A DNA stretch of 64,000 bases, taken from Phycisphaerae bacterium. Lineage in GTDB: Bacteria; Planctomycetota; Phycisphaerae; UBA1845; Fen-1342. Position numbers and translations under genes: made by a program. Below the pieces are notes generated by a model. It saw only the letters and a program-made list of their open reading frames with translations, had not been told where the DNA came from and did not search any database. The first letter of the stretch is position 1. Each line of letters opens with the position of its first letter. Of the stretch, positions 16,517-25,425 are shown piece after piece. The stretch lies in the NCBI GenBank assembly GCA_030428945.1, contig JAUIEC010000001.1:92438-156437 (forward strand), given 5' to 3'.

Positions 16517-18361
16517 TTAGCTCCCTGGCTCCCTCGCTCCCTGACTCCCTTGCTCCCTGCGCAGCGCAACCACCAGCATCGTCACATCCGTCGGGCGGAT
16601 GCCGCTGACGCGGGCGGCCTGGCCGACGCTGAGCGGGCGGACCGTGTTCCAGCGTTCGAGGGCCTCGCGCCGCAGGTGGCTGATCTGCTCGTAGCGCCAG
16701 TCGCTCGGGATCCGCTGCTGCTCCAGCACGCGGAAGTCCTCGATCGCCTTCCGCTGCCGCTCGATGTAGCCGGCGTAACGCAGGTCCACCAGCGCGCTGC
16801 CCCACACGTCACGCTGTCGCCAGTAGGGGGCCAGTTCCGGGAACACCTCGACCAGGCGCGCCCCGTCCTCGTCCTGACGCTTGAGCCAGTCCGCCGCGGT
16901 GCGACCCTCCAGTCGCCGGGCCCGCAGCAGTCGCTCGAGTTCATCCAGCGCCGTCCGCCGCGCTTCGAAGCGCTGCCAGCGGTCGTCGTCGACCAGGCCG
17001 ATCTCGCGGCCGAGGGGCGTCAGGCGCTGATCGGCGTTGTCGTAGCGCAGGTGCAGGCGGTGCTCGGCCCGCGAGGTGAACATCCGGTACGGTTCGATCA
17101 GCCCGCGTGTCACGAGGTCGTCGACCATCACGCCGACATACGCCTCGTCACGCCCGAGGATGACCGCTTCGCGCGAATCGACGTAGCGGGCCGCGTTGAC
17201 GCCCGCCAGCAGACCCTGCCCGGCCGCCTCTTCGTAGCCCGACGTGCCGTTGATCTGACCGGCCAGGAAGAGCCCGGCGACCCGCTTGGTCATCAGGCTG
17301 GCGTGGATCTGTTCGGGCGGCACGTAGTCGTACTCGACCGCGTAGCCCATTTGCAGGATCTTCGCCCGCTCCAGTCCGGGGATGCCGGCGACGATCTCGC
17401 GCTGCACGTCCTCGGGCAGCGAGGTGCTGATGCCGTTGCAGTAGATCCGCTCGCTGTCGAGTCCCTCGGGTTCCAGGAAGACCTGGTGCTGCCGCTTGTC
17501 GGCGAAGCGGACGACCTTGTCCTCGATGCTCGGGCAGTAGCGCGGCCCGGTCGAGTCGATCTGGCCGGAGTACATCGGCGCCCGATGCAGGTTGGCCCGG
17601 ATCCGTTCGTGGATCGCCTCGCTGGTGCCGGTGATCCAGCACGAGACCTGCGGCGTGGTGATCCGCGTGGTCAGGAACGAAAACGGGACCGGGTCGTCAT
17701 CGCCCAACTGTTCTTCCAGGCGGCTGAAGTCGATCGTGTCGCGGGCCAGGCGCGGCGGCGTGCCGGTCTTCAGCCGCTCCAGTCGCAGGCCGAGGGCGGC
17801 CAGGCCGCGGCTCAGCCCGGTGGCGGCCTGCTCGCCGACCCGTCCGCCGGCCGTCCGCGCCTCGCCGGTGTGCATCAGGGCGCCGAGGAACGTGCCGGAG
17901 GTGACGATCACGGTGGCGCTGCCGATCTCCTCGCCGGTGTGCAGGCGGACGCCGCGGACACGCGGTCCGTCGCCGCCGTCGCGGACCAGGATCCCGTCGA
18001 CGCCGGCTTCGAGGATCGTCAGGTTCGGGCAGGCCCGCAGGTGCCGCTGCACGGCGCGGGCGTACAGGTGCCGATCGGACTGGCACCGCGGCGCCCACAT
18101 GGCGGGACCCTTGCGGCGGTTCAGCATGCGGAACTGGATCCCGGTCTCGTCGGCCACGCGGCCCATCAGTCCGCCGAGCGCGTCGATCTCGCGGACCATC
18201 TGCCCCTTGCCGATTCCGCCGATGGCCGGGTTGCACGACATCCGCCCGATCGCCTCGGCCGAGAATGTCAGCAGCGCGGTGCGGGCGCCGAGATGGCCGG
18301 CGGCCCAGGCGGCCTCGGCTCCGGCGTGTCCGCCACCGATTACCAGTACGTCGTAGTTCAT
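16517..18361 (-). CDS. mnmG: tRNA uridine-5-carboxymethylaminomethyl synthesis enzyme MnmG (GidA)
   Basis: A 614-residue FAD protein that, with MnmE, modifies U34 of certain tRNAs using methylene-tetrahydrofolate. Motifs include the FAD site VIGGGHAGAEAAWAA at the N-terminus, CNPAIGGIGKGQMVREIDALGG, PRYCPSIEDK, the catalytic-cysteine region QINGTSGYEEAAGQGL and AEHRLHLRYDNADQRL. Length is slightly above normal because the stop lies inside an octamer array: the last ten residues (GSQGAREPGS) are array-encoded. The start at 18361 aligns with the family. No mnmE is in the window. Confidence 0.97.
   Translation of the reverse strand: MNYDVLVIGGGHAGAEAAWAAGHLGARTALLTFSAEAIGRMSCNPAIGGIGKGQMVREIDALGGLMGRVADETGIQFRMLNRRKGPAMWAPRCQSDRHLYARAVQRHLRACPNLTILEAGVDGILVRDGGDGPRVRGVRLHTGEEIGSATVIVTSGTFLGALMHTGEARTAGGRVGEQAATGLSRGLAALGLRLERLKTGTPPRLARDTIDFSRLEEQLGDDDPVPFSFLTTRITTPQVSCWITGTSEAIHERIRANLHRAPMYSGQIDSTGPRYCPSIEDKVVRFADKRQHQVFLEPEGLDSERIYCNGISTSLPEDVQREIVAGIPGLERAKILQMGYAVEYDYVPPEQIHASLMTKRVAGLFLAGQINGTSGYEEAAGQGLLAGVNAARYVDSREAVILGRDEAYVGVMVDDLVTRGLIEPYRMFTSRAEHRLHLRYDNADQRLTPLGREIGLVDDDRWQRFEARRTALDELERLLRARRLEGRTAADWLKRQDEDGARLVEVFPELAPYWRQRDVWGSALVDLRYAGYIERQRKAIEDFRVLEQQRIPSDWRYEQISHLRREALERWNTVRPLSVGQAARVSGIRPTDVTMLVVALRREQGSQGAREPGS
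16518..16560. repeat. Octamer array overlapping the mnmG 3' end
   Basis: Five GCTCCCTx units on the + strand, (AGGGAGCx)n on the mnmG strand. The mnmG reading frame runs through the array and stops at TAA within it. Confidence 0.85.
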
Positions 18362-18474
18362 CGTCGTCAGGGGTCGGTCTTCAGGGGGCCGTGCCCGGGG
18401 TCAGAGAATCATCGTGCCTGCCGCGGCCATTCGGGCAGGGTTGTCCGATCGCGCTGCGGTCGCGGACGACGCCG

Positions 18475-18513
18475 AAAAAAAACGCGACACGGCCGAAGCG
18501 GTTCGACCGTGTC
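18475..18513 (-). terminator. Rho-independent terminator of the 18570-19571 gene
   Basis: On the minus strand the perfect 7-bp stem GACACGG/CCGTGTC (18486-18492, 18507-18513), extended by an inner CGAA/TTCG pair, is followed by a run of eight U (A run at 18475-18482). It lies 57 nt past the stop. Confidence 0.85.
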
Positions 18514-18569
18514 ACGAGATTGTAGCAGACCGTTGCGTCCGCAGGCCGGGCCTGTTCCGTCGGGTCGAC

Positions 18570-19571
18570 CTACGGGGCGACTTCGGCGGGGGCGGCCTTG
18601 GCGGCGGCGGCCTTCTCGGCGGCCCGGGCCTTGGGGGTCAGCGAGCGGGCGCTGGTCTTTCCGGCGATGGTGACCGAGAGGCCCTGGCCTTCCATGTCCG
18701 GCATGCTCATTTCGAACTGGCCGCTGCTGGTCATTTTGCCCTGGACGATCAGGCCGGTCTCGGAGTCGTAGACGGCGGTGCCGTTCGCGCCGAGGCTCTT
18801 GAGTTCGGGCTTCATGCCGGCGGCGTTGGCCGGGGGCGTTTCGCCTTCCTGCATGGTGGTCTTCGAGCTGAAGCTGATGTGGGCCTGCTTGCCTTCGACC
18901 TTTTCGAGCTTGCAGTCGTAGGTCGTGACGACCTTGCCGAGGAACGGGTTCTCGTCCTTGACGGCCCGGGTCCAGGTCTCGCCGACCTCGACGGTCGTGC
19001 CGGGCAGCAGGTCGTAGCGCCAGTCGATCAGTTCGTTCTGCAGCGCGTCGGCGCTGATCGAGTCGCGGGCCTGCTCGTAGAACATGTCGCCCATGGCCGA
19101 GTCTTCGATCGCTTCCGACAGGTCGTCGAAGCCTTCCAGCTTGGTGACCTTGCCGTCCTTGTCCAGGTGCACGACGAGCGTCTTGCCGACGTACGGACTG
19201 GCGATCAGGCTCATGCTGTTGTCGTCCGAAGGCTCGTCGCCGGAGTCGGTATCGTGGCTCATGTCACCCATCATCGGGTGATTGAAGGTCATCTTGCGGC
19301 GCTCGATGGTCATCTTGATCTTGCCGCCGTCACCGTCGGCCTGGTATTCCTCGGCCACGCCGTAGAGCGACGTGCTGACCATCACGATCGGGTCCGGCCC
19401 GAGCATCTCGGCCTTCAGCGTCTGCGTGTTCTCTTCCGAGAGTTCCAGGTAGTGCGTCGTGCCGTTCTTGAAGACCGGCTTCAGTTCGATTCCGCCCGCG
19501 ACGGCAACGCTGCCGCACGCCAGGCTCAGCCCGGCCCACACCAGCAGGCCGCGTGTGATTCGTCCGTTCAT
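18570..19571 (-). CDS. Secreted protein of unknown function (DUF6263-like)
   Basis: A 333-residue exported protein: signal peptide (LLVWAGLSLACGSVAVAGG), then a repetitive beta-strand body (IELKPVFKNGTTHYLELSEE, then KMTIERRKMTF, GKTLVVHLDKDGKVTKLEGF) and an Ala/Lys-rich C-terminal tail (AAEKAAAAKAAPAEVAP). The first strand pattern with its hydrophobic pairs recalls DUF6263-type proteins; this match is from memory of the pattern only. The start at 19571 is fixed by GGAGG nine bases upstream; the longer reading frame has no SD. A strong terminator follows, so it is a single unit. Confidence 0.7.
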   Translation of the reverse strand: MNGRITRGLLVWAGLSLACGSVAVAGGIELKPVFKNGTTHYLELSEENTQTLKAEMLGPDPIVMVSTSLYGVAEEYQADGDGGKIKMTIERRKMTFNHPMMGDMSHDTDSGDEPSDDNSMSLIASPYVGKTLVVHLDKDGKVTKLEGFDDLSEAIEDSAMGDMFYEQARDSISADALQNELIDWRYDLLPGTTVEVGETWTRAVKDENPFLGKVVTTYDCKLEKVEGKQAHISFSSKTTMQEGETPPANAAGMKPELKSLGANGTAVYDSETGLIVQGKMTSSGQFEMSMPDMEGQGLSVTIAGKTSARSLTPKARAAEKAAAAKAAPAEVAP

Positions 19572-19676
19572 GTCGTAGACCTCCGTTCGGCTTGTCTGTC
19601 GGCAAGGCCCCATTACACGGGCCGCCGCATCGGGCGGCGATTATAAGCTGCCGCCATTCCCGTAAACATCGCCCGC

Positions 19677-20369
19677 CTATTTCCGCACGAAAACCGTCTG
19701 CCCGCTGCTGAACGTCAGCGACGGCTGGCAGACCGCCAGGATCGTCTCGGCCACCTCGCGCGGGGCCAGGCGCTGCTCGGCCGGGAAGTCCGGAAAGAGC
19801 CCGTCGAGCAGTTCCGTGTCGACCGCCCCCGGGGCGACCGCGAACACCCGGATGCCGGCCGGGCGGCCCTCGGCCGCGGCCGCCTGGGTGAACAGGTTGA
19901 CCCACGCCTTGCAGGCTCCGTAGACGGCGAATCCGGGGAACGGATCGACCGAGGCCATGCTCGAGACGTTGACGATGACGCCGCCGCCGGTCTCGACCAG
20001 CAGCGGCCAGGCCGCCTGCGTGGCGTGAAACACGGCGCCGCAGTTCAACGCCAGCGTCGCCTCGAAGGAGTCGGTCGGCATGTCGGCGATCGGTGCCAGT
20101 GGCGCCGCCCCCGCATTGTTGACCAGCACGTCCAGGCGGCCGAACGCCCCGCGGGCGATGTCGACCAGTTCGGCCGCCGCCGCGGGGTCGGCGAGGTCGG
20201 TCGGCAGTGCTTCGACCCGGACGCCGCGCTCGCGGACCTGCTCGGCCGCCCGCTCGAGCGGCCCGGCCGTCCGGGCGGCCAGCACGAGGTCACAGCCTTC
20301 TTCCGCAAACCGAAACGCCGTAGCCAGGCCAATCCCACGGCTGGCGCCGGTAATGATGGCGACAGGCAT
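19677..20369 (-). CDS. Short-chain dehydrogenase/reductase (SDR)
   Basis: A 230-residue classical SDR using NAD(P)H. It has the cofactor motif TGASRGIG at residues 8-15, NNAG (LVNNAGAAPL), the catalytic Ser in VNVSSMASVD and the YGACK (YxxxK) pair. The substrate cannot be told. The C-terminal GQTVFVRK is typical of fatty-acid or sugar-alcohol SDRs. Intact and of normal length. It stands alone between the secreted unknown and a hairpin-repeat array. Confidence 0.93.
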   Translation of the reverse strand: MPVAIITGASRGIGLATAFRFAEEGCDLVLAARTAGPLERAAEQVRERGVRVEALPTDLADPAAAAELVDIARGAFGRLDVLVNNAGAAPLAPIADMPTDSFEATLALNCGAVFHATQAAWPLLVETGGGVIVNVSSMASVDPFPGFAVYGACKAWVNLFTQAAAAEGRPAGIRVFAVAPGAVDTELLDGLFPDFPAEQRLAPREVAETILAVCQPSLTFSSGQTVFVRK

Positions 20370-20446
20370 TTGACGGGCTCCTTTTTCTGCTCAGGGAGCG
20401 AGTGTGCTGCGAAACGATGCAGCAATTCCCTTCTTCGAAACCTCAT

Positions 20447-20674
20447 CACAGGCGGGACGCCTGTGCCACACGGTTTCGGGATCTCACCACAGGCGGGACG
20501 CCTGTGCCACAATGCTTCGAAACCTCATCACAGGCGGGACGCCTGTGCCACATGGTTTCGGGACCTCACCACAGGCGGGACGCCTGTGCCACAATGCTTC
20601 GAAACCTCATCACAGGCGGGACGCCTGTGCCACAATGCTTCGGGATTTCATCACAGGCGGGACGCCTGTGCCAC
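20447..20674. repeat. Hairpin repeat cluster 3: six copies at an exact 41-nt period
   Basis: CACAGGCGGGACGCCTGTGC-type hairpins start at 20447, 20488, 20529, 20570, 20611 and 20652, exactly 41 nt apart. The 18-nt spacers are near-copies of two sequences (ATGCTTCGAAACCTCAT and GGTTTCGGGACCTCAC), which rules out CRISPR. Confidence 0.9.
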
Positions 20675-20683
20675 AATGCTTGT

Positions 20684-20718
20684 GTTCCCTGTTCCCTGTT
20701 CCCTGTTCCCTGTTCCCT
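20684..20718. repeat. Heptamer array (CCCTGTT)n after the yhhQ-like stop
   Basis: Four to five units of a 7-nt repeat. On the strand of the gene ending at 20741 it reads (GGGAACA)n just after the stop. Confidence 0.85.
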
Positions 20719-20740
20719 TTACCTCGTTCCTGCTTCCCTC

Positions 20741-21559
20741 TCACTTCCGCGCTCCCGCTTCGACCAGGGGATCGATCTGCAGGTATTGCGACAGGTAATG
20801 GGTGCCGACGTAGAACGGGATCGTGTCGAGCAGGGCGGCGGCGACCTTGAAGGCGTAGCCGGTCGCGATGAAGACCCACAACTGCTGCCAGATCGGGCCC
20901 GCGTCGACCGGCAGGGCGTGCGCGTAGAAGTGCGTGATCGTGATGACCGCGAAGGTGTCGACGAACTGGCTGACCAGGGTCGAGCCGTTGTTTCGCAGCC
21001 ACAGGTGCCGGCCGCCGGTCAGTCGCTTCCAGAAGTGGAACACGTAGACGTCGACGAACTGGGCCGCGAGGTAGGCGATCATCGACGCGGTCACCGCTCC
21101 GAAGGCGAGGTTGCGAATGTGAAAGAAGGTCCAGCCGCCACCGTCGATGTAGGCGCCCTTGCTTTCGTTCCAGGTCGGCAGCGGCGGATAGCCGGTGGCT
21201 TCGAGCGGAACGAAACCCGGCAACTGGGCCGCCAGCCAGAGGATCGCGATGACCCACAGGTTCAGCAGCAGCCCGACGAAGACGACGAAGTTCGCCCGCC
21301 GCCGGCCGTAGAACTCCGAGATGAAGTCCGTGCACAGGAACGTCAGCGGATACGGCAGCACGCCGACGGCGACCGCGAAGGTGATCTCACCCGGCGTACC
21401 CCACGAGAGGCCCGCCCCGCTGGTCCAGGAAGCCAGCACCAGGAACCGCGAGATGCCGAGGATGTTCAGCATCGCCAGCGTGCCGAGGAACAGGCCCGCC
21501 AGGACCAGGAAGACCCGCTCGCGCCGCTCCTGCAGGTGGGAAACGGTCGGGTCGCTCAA
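20741..21559 (-). CDS. yhhQ: Queuosine precursor transporter, YhhQ/VUT family
   Basis: A 272-residue inner-membrane protein with six or so hydrophobic helices. It carries the family signature in the helix PYPLTFLCTDFISEFYGRRRA and the later AQFVDVYVFHFWKRLTGG and QFVDTFAVITI helices, with conserved polar residues inside the membrane. In E. coli YhhQ imports 7-cyano/7-aminomethyl-deazaguanine. It overlaps the upstream gene by 4 nt (ATGA) and is the last gene of the LptF-LptG-YbjN-like operon; functional links to those genes are not known. Confidence 0.88.
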   Translation of the reverse strand: MSDPTVSHLQERRERVFLVLAGLFLGTLAMLNILGISRFLVLASWTSGAGLSWGTPGEITFAVAVGVLPYPLTFLCTDFISEFYGRRRANFVVFVGLLLNLWVIAILWLAAQLPGFVPLEATGYPPLPTWNESKGAYIDGGGWTFFHIRNLAFGAVTASMIAYLAAQFVDVYVFHFWKRLTGGRHLWLRNNGSTLVSQFVDTFAVITITHFYAHALPVDAGPIWQQLWVFIATGYAFKVAAALLDTIPFYVGTHYLSQYLQIDPLVEAGARK

Positions 21560-22602
21560 GGAGTGTCCCCGGGCGGCTGCGCCCGATCGAGCACCCGCCA
21601 GGGCTTGGGGAACAGGACCCAGCGCCCGTCAAGCTGCACCAGTCCGTCATAGGCCATGCCGAGCGTCTTGTCGGGCTCGGTGAACTTGAAGCGGTGCCAG
21701 ACGATGCCGGGCTGCAGGTGCGGGCGGACTTCGCGATACCCGCCCGGGAACTGGTCGGCGTCTCCGCTGCCGGCGATCAGTTCCTCGCTGGTCGCCTTCC
21801 AGACCCGCACGGTCGTCTGCCCCGGTTTGGGCGAGACGACGATCTGTCCGGCCTCCCAGGCCGGTCCGTAGACGGCCGCCGCCTGCGGCGCGAGTGTCGG
21901 CTTGAAGACGCGGGCGTAGTCACCGGCCTGCGGCTGCAGTTGCCGGCTGAGCGTCGCCAGGTCGGCGCCGTCGGCGACGAAGGCCTGCAGCAGGGTTTCG
22001 GCCTGCTTCACCGAATCGGGCGTCGACAGCCGCGCGACGATCTGGTCGGCCGGCAGCTTGCCGGAGGCGACTTCCAGCAGGGCGGGGCGGAACAGGTCGA
22101 CGTTGCGGCGCAACTGCCGGAAGACCTGCTGCAGGACCATTTCCGGCAGGCCGCCGTCTTCGGGGCGCAGGATGACGACGTGCTGGCAGTAGGGGACGTT
22201 CTGTTCGTGGTTGATATAGAAGCCCGGGTAGCTCATCACGTGGTTGATGCGATTGGTCGCGCTCTCGACCGCGGCGAGGTGCTCGGGCGGCACGCGGAAG
22301 CCGAGGGTCTGGACGATCTGGCAGACGCCGTTGTCGGCTTTCCAGATGATCTCGGCCCAGGTCTGCTGCCCGTCGATCACCGTGGCGACCTTCAGCCGGT
22401 TGCGCGGATCATCGCGCTCGAAACGAACGTCCGCCCGCGTCAGGCTGTCGATCAACTGTTCGTAGGAGTTGATTCGACCGGCCGCGGGGGCGGGGGTCTC
22501 CTGGGCGCCGGCGGCGAGTGCGCAGGTCAGGGTCAGGAGCAGGGCGGCGGCGCGGCGGGCCGGCGCGGCGTTCCGGATCGAGCGGGTCGTCGGGTGTTTC
22601 AT
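21556..22602 (-). CDS. Exported protein with YbjN-like N-terminal domain
   Basis: A 348-residue protein with a signal peptide ending near LAAGAQE. Residues 35-190 have the YbjN/secretion-chaperone pattern: an initial helix (YEQLIDSLTRADVRF), three strands (LKVATVIDGQQTWAEI), a central basic helix and the pair NVDLFRPALLEVASGKLP. The C-terminal third contains strand pairs (TTVRVWKATSEELI, GLVQLDGRWVLFPKPW). Family assignment is by pattern. The start overlaps the LptG-like stop by one nucleotide (TGATG type) and its end overlaps yhhQ, so the four genes are translationally coupled. Confidence 0.65.
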   Translation of the reverse strand: MKHPTTRSIRNAAPARRAAALLLTLTCALAAGAQETPAPAAGRINSYEQLIDSLTRADVRFERDDPRNRLKVATVIDGQQTWAEIIWKADNGVCQIVQTLGFRVPPEHLAAVESATNRINHVMSYPGFYINHEQNVPYCQHVVILRPEDGGLPEMVLQQVFRQLRRNVDLFRPALLEVASGKLPADQIVARLSTPDSVKQAETLLQAFVADGADLATLSRQLQPQAGDYARVFKPTLAPQAAAVYGPAWEAGQIVVSPKPGQTTVRVWKATSEELIAGSGDADQFPGGYREVRPHLQPGIVWHRFKFTEPDKTLGMAYDGLVQLDGRWVLFPKPWRVLDRAQPPGDTP

Positions 22603-23690
22603 CAGGTTCTCAGGTTGGCGTACTGGTAAACGGCGACCGGTCCGAAGACGAGGATCGGCAGCCAGGCCACCAGGGCCGCGTAGGACGGATCGCGGACGAC
22701 GTGGTGGGCGACGAACATGAACAGGAAGAAGCTGCCGGCCAGCAGCAGGCCCTTGCCGGCGGCGGTGATGACGTTGTGTTTTTCGCGTGTCAGGAAGAAC
22801 GGGATCGGCAGGAACAGCAGGATCAACTGGATCATCGGCTGGGTCAGCCGGACGTGCAGGCTCATGTTGACGGTCGGCCAGTTCGGCAGGTTGCGGCTGG
22901 CGAGCAGTTGCTTGAGCTGGCTGATGCCGAGGTAGTCGGCCCAGCGGGAGTGCTGGCGCAGGGCGAGTTCCTCGGGCGAGAGGCTGATCGCCAGTTGCGA
23001 CTGGGCCCGCTTGGTGATGGCGCCCGGAGCGGACTGGGCCTGGTCCTGGGCGAGCACGTACTGGAACCCGCGGGTCAGTTGCCAGCTCTTGCTGTCCTTG
23101 TCCCAGCGGGCCTCGTCGGCTTCGATCAGGTGCGTCGGCGTGCCTTTCTCGTCCGGCAGCACGAAGAAGACCCGCTCCATGCGGTCCTCTTCGGGGAGCA
23201 GTCGCAGGGCCATGACGATCACGTTGTTGTCATCGCGGGCAAAGACGCCGTCGGCCTTCTTGCCGAGCACGTCGTCGTGGTTGCGGGCGATGCGGTCCGC
23301 GATCGGCGGCATGATCCGCTCGCGATTGACGACCCACAGGAAGATCAACGCCACCGAGCAGACCACCACCGGGATCGCCAGGCGCTGCAGCGGCACGCCG
23401 GCGGCCACCAGGGCGGTCAGCTCGTTGTTGCGGAGCATGTTGCCGAAGGTGAAGGTGGCCGCGATCGTCATCATCGGACCGGAAAGCTGCGAGTAGTACA
23501 GCGGCACCTTGGCCCCGTAGAAGTCGACGATCCGTCCGAGCACCTCCAGCAGCGGCAGGTCGGTGTCGCGGGTGAACTCGTCCAGGTTCAGCAGCAGCCC
23601 GGTGAAGATGAAGAAACAGATCCCGATCGCCATCAGGATCAGGTATCCCGACAGGAACGTCCGCACGATGTATCGATCGACGATCGTCAT
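22602..23690 (-). CDS. lptG: LptG-like permease of the LPS export ABC system
   Basis: A 362-residue YjgP/YjgQ-family inner-membrane protein. It has two helices at the N-terminus (FLSGYLILMAIGICFFIFTG), a periplasmic beta-jellyroll, and helices in the C-terminal third (MSLHVRLTQPMIQLILLFLPIPFFL). LptF and LptG with ATPase LptB pull LPS out of the inner membrane. The start abuts the LptF-like gene directly. No lptB is near. With the LptE gene at 37 kb this supports an outer membrane with an LPS-type transport line. LptG versus LptF is assigned by order and size only. Confidence 0.82.
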   Translation of the reverse strand: MTIVDRYIVRTFLSGYLILMAIGICFFIFTGLLLNLDEFTRDTDLPLLEVLGRIVDFYGAKVPLYYSQLSGPMMTIAATFTFGNMLRNNELTALVAAGVPLQRLAIPVVVCSVALIFLWVVNRERIMPPIADRIARNHDDVLGKKADGVFARDDNNVIVMALRLLPEEDRMERVFFVLPDEKGTPTHLIEADEARWDKDSKSWQLTRGFQYVLAQDQAQSAPGAITKRAQSQLAISLSPEELALRQHSRWADYLGISQLKQLLASRNLPNWPTVNMSLHVRLTQPMIQLILLFLPIPFFLTREKHNVITAAGKGLLLAGSFFLFMFVAHHVVRDPSYAALVAWLPILVFGPVAVYQYANLRT

Positions 23691-25361
23691 TTAGCGGCGC
23701 ACTCCCAGGCGCATGAAGATCACGTCCAGCACGGCCACCAGCGTCAGGCCGCCCCAGACAACCGTCGCCCCCACCAGCGTCGAATCGCTGCTCTCGATCT
23801 GCTGCTTGCCGATCAGGATCAGCATGGCCGCCACGCCGAACGGGATGCACGCCAGCCCGAAGGCCGCCAGGGCCCGCGAGCCGCGGAAGACCACGCCGAG
23901 GATCGCCCCCATCAGGATCGTCACCAGGTTGCTGAGCGCGAAACTCAGCCGCCCGTGGAACTCGCCCATCACCTTCCGCTTCAGGCGCTGCAGGCCGAAC
24001 TGCAGTTTCTCACGCTGGGCGTCGAGCATCTCGTTGCCCAGCGGATGCGTGTCGTCGATCACGTTCGCCCGTGTCGGGGCCGGAATCCCGTCGACCAGTT
24101 CGGCCGGCAGCAGCAGTTCCGGCGTGGCATAGGCGTCCTTGGGAATCGGCTTGTTGTAGTCGGCCGCCCGCGGGTTGTACTCGGCCACGCTGGTCTCGCC
24201 CTCGCTCTCGAGTTCCACGGCGGCCGAGAGCAGGCCGTCCGGGTTCAGCCCGACGCGGATCTGTCCGCGCGGGGCCAGGATGCGGATCGGGCGCGTCTGG
24301 TCCGGAACGGTGCGTTCGAGTTCGACTTCGAAGATCCGCAGCGAGCGGTCGGCCGCCCGGACCTTCGGGGACCGGATCGTGTAGCGGTTGTTGTCGAGGT
24401 CGGTCAGCAGGATCGGCTGCCCGGCTTCGAGTCGCGTGCCCATCTCGGTGAAGATGTCGAAGACCCGCATGCCGACCTGCAGCGACTCGATGTCGTCGGC
24501 CAGTTCGGGGGCCTCCCAGGGCGCCTCGCGCCAGCGCAGCAGCGTGTTCAGCCCGACCATGTTCGGCTTGACCGGAAACGGGAACGGGGCCGGAATCGGG
24601 CCGATCTTCTGGGAACGGATCAGCGTGGCGGAACGACCGGCTTCGAAGTCGCGCGCGTTCCGCACGTAGAGGGTCAGCTTGACCTCGTCGTCGCGCGTGT
24701 CGAACTGGCACAGGCCGCCCTCGGCGACCGCCCAGCGCCGCAGGCGTTCGTCGGGGTCGATCCACAGGAAGCAGGGCGAGTCGACCCAGAAGTACCGCAC
24801 GAAGTTGTTCGGCGGCGGGAAGCCCTTCTCGACCAGGGCCCCGTCGCGGACGTCCCGGACCGACTGGGCCGTCAGCACGTAACGGTTGCCGCTGCCGACG
24901 TGGTTGTAGTCGACGTAGCCGGCCTGTCGCAGCTTGTGGAACGCGATGTCCCGCAGGTTCCGCTTGGCGTAGAACTTGATCTCGCGCATCGCGCTCGGAA
25001 TCAGCACGTTCATCGAGAACAGGCTGACCACCGTCACCACCACCGCCAGCAGGATCGCCGGCGTGAACAGCCAGTGAATGTTGATCCCCGCCGCCCGGCA
25101 GGCCACGAACTCGTTATCGGCCGCCAGACGCCCGTAGAGCATCGTCACGGCGAAGAGGGCCGAGATCGGCATCGTGTAGGTCACCGCGATCGGCAGCAGC
25201 ATCGGCAGCACGTTGAACAGGTCGGCCGGACCGACGCCCTCGTGCCGGATCGAGTTGTACAGCCCGCCGCCCAGCGTGAAGACGGTCGTCAGCGTCAGCA
25301 CGCTCAGCAGGAAGTTCTTCAGCAGTTCGCGAAGAATGTAACTGTGCAGGGTCAGCAGCAT
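23691..25361 (-). CDS. lptF: LptF-like permease of the LPS export ABC system
   Basis: A 556-residue YjgP/YjgQ-family protein, longer than E. coli LptF (366) because the periplasmic part (about 150-430) is expanded, with the segment LRRWAVAEGGLCQFDTRDDE at its start. Helices occur at the N-terminus (NFLLSVLTLTTVFTLGGGLY, LPIAVTYTMPISALFAVTML) and in the last 100 residues. The ATG at 25361 is chosen because the longer frame begins with TTG and lacks an SD. It is the first gene of a four-gene minus-strand operon ending at 20741. Confidence 0.82.
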   Translation of the reverse strand: MLLTLHSYILRELLKNFLLSVLTLTTVFTLGGGLYNSIRHEGVGPADLFNVLPMLLPIAVTYTMPISALFAVTMLYGRLAADNEFVACRAAGINIHWLFTPAILLAVVVTVVSLFSMNVLIPSAMREIKFYAKRNLRDIAFHKLRQAGYVDYNHVGSGNRYVLTAQSVRDVRDGALVEKGFPPPNNFVRYFWVDSPCFLWIDPDERLRRWAVAEGGLCQFDTRDDEVKLTLYVRNARDFEAGRSATLIRSQKIGPIPAPFPFPVKPNMVGLNTLLRWREAPWEAPELADDIESLQVGMRVFDIFTEMGTRLEAGQPILLTDLDNNRYTIRSPKVRAADRSLRIFEVELERTVPDQTRPIRILAPRGQIRVGLNPDGLLSAAVELESEGETSVAEYNPRAADYNKPIPKDAYATPELLLPAELVDGIPAPTRANVIDDTHPLGNEMLDAQREKLQFGLQRLKRKVMGEFHGRLSFALSNLVTILMGAILGVVFRGSRALAAFGLACIPFGVAAMLILIGKQQIESSDSTLVGATVVWGGLTLVAVLDVIFMRLGVRR

Positions 25362-25425
25362 CGCGGCCGTCCGGGAAGGCTCGGTGGCGGGCAAACTGCT
25401 AACGGTAAACCGGGGCCTGCGGGTG

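Noticed and set aside
20447..20674. CRISPR-like array: 23-nt repeat with palindromic ends at regular spacing
   Set aside because: Spacers are 18 nt and nearly identical to each other, so they are part of a tandem unit; no cas genes are nearby.
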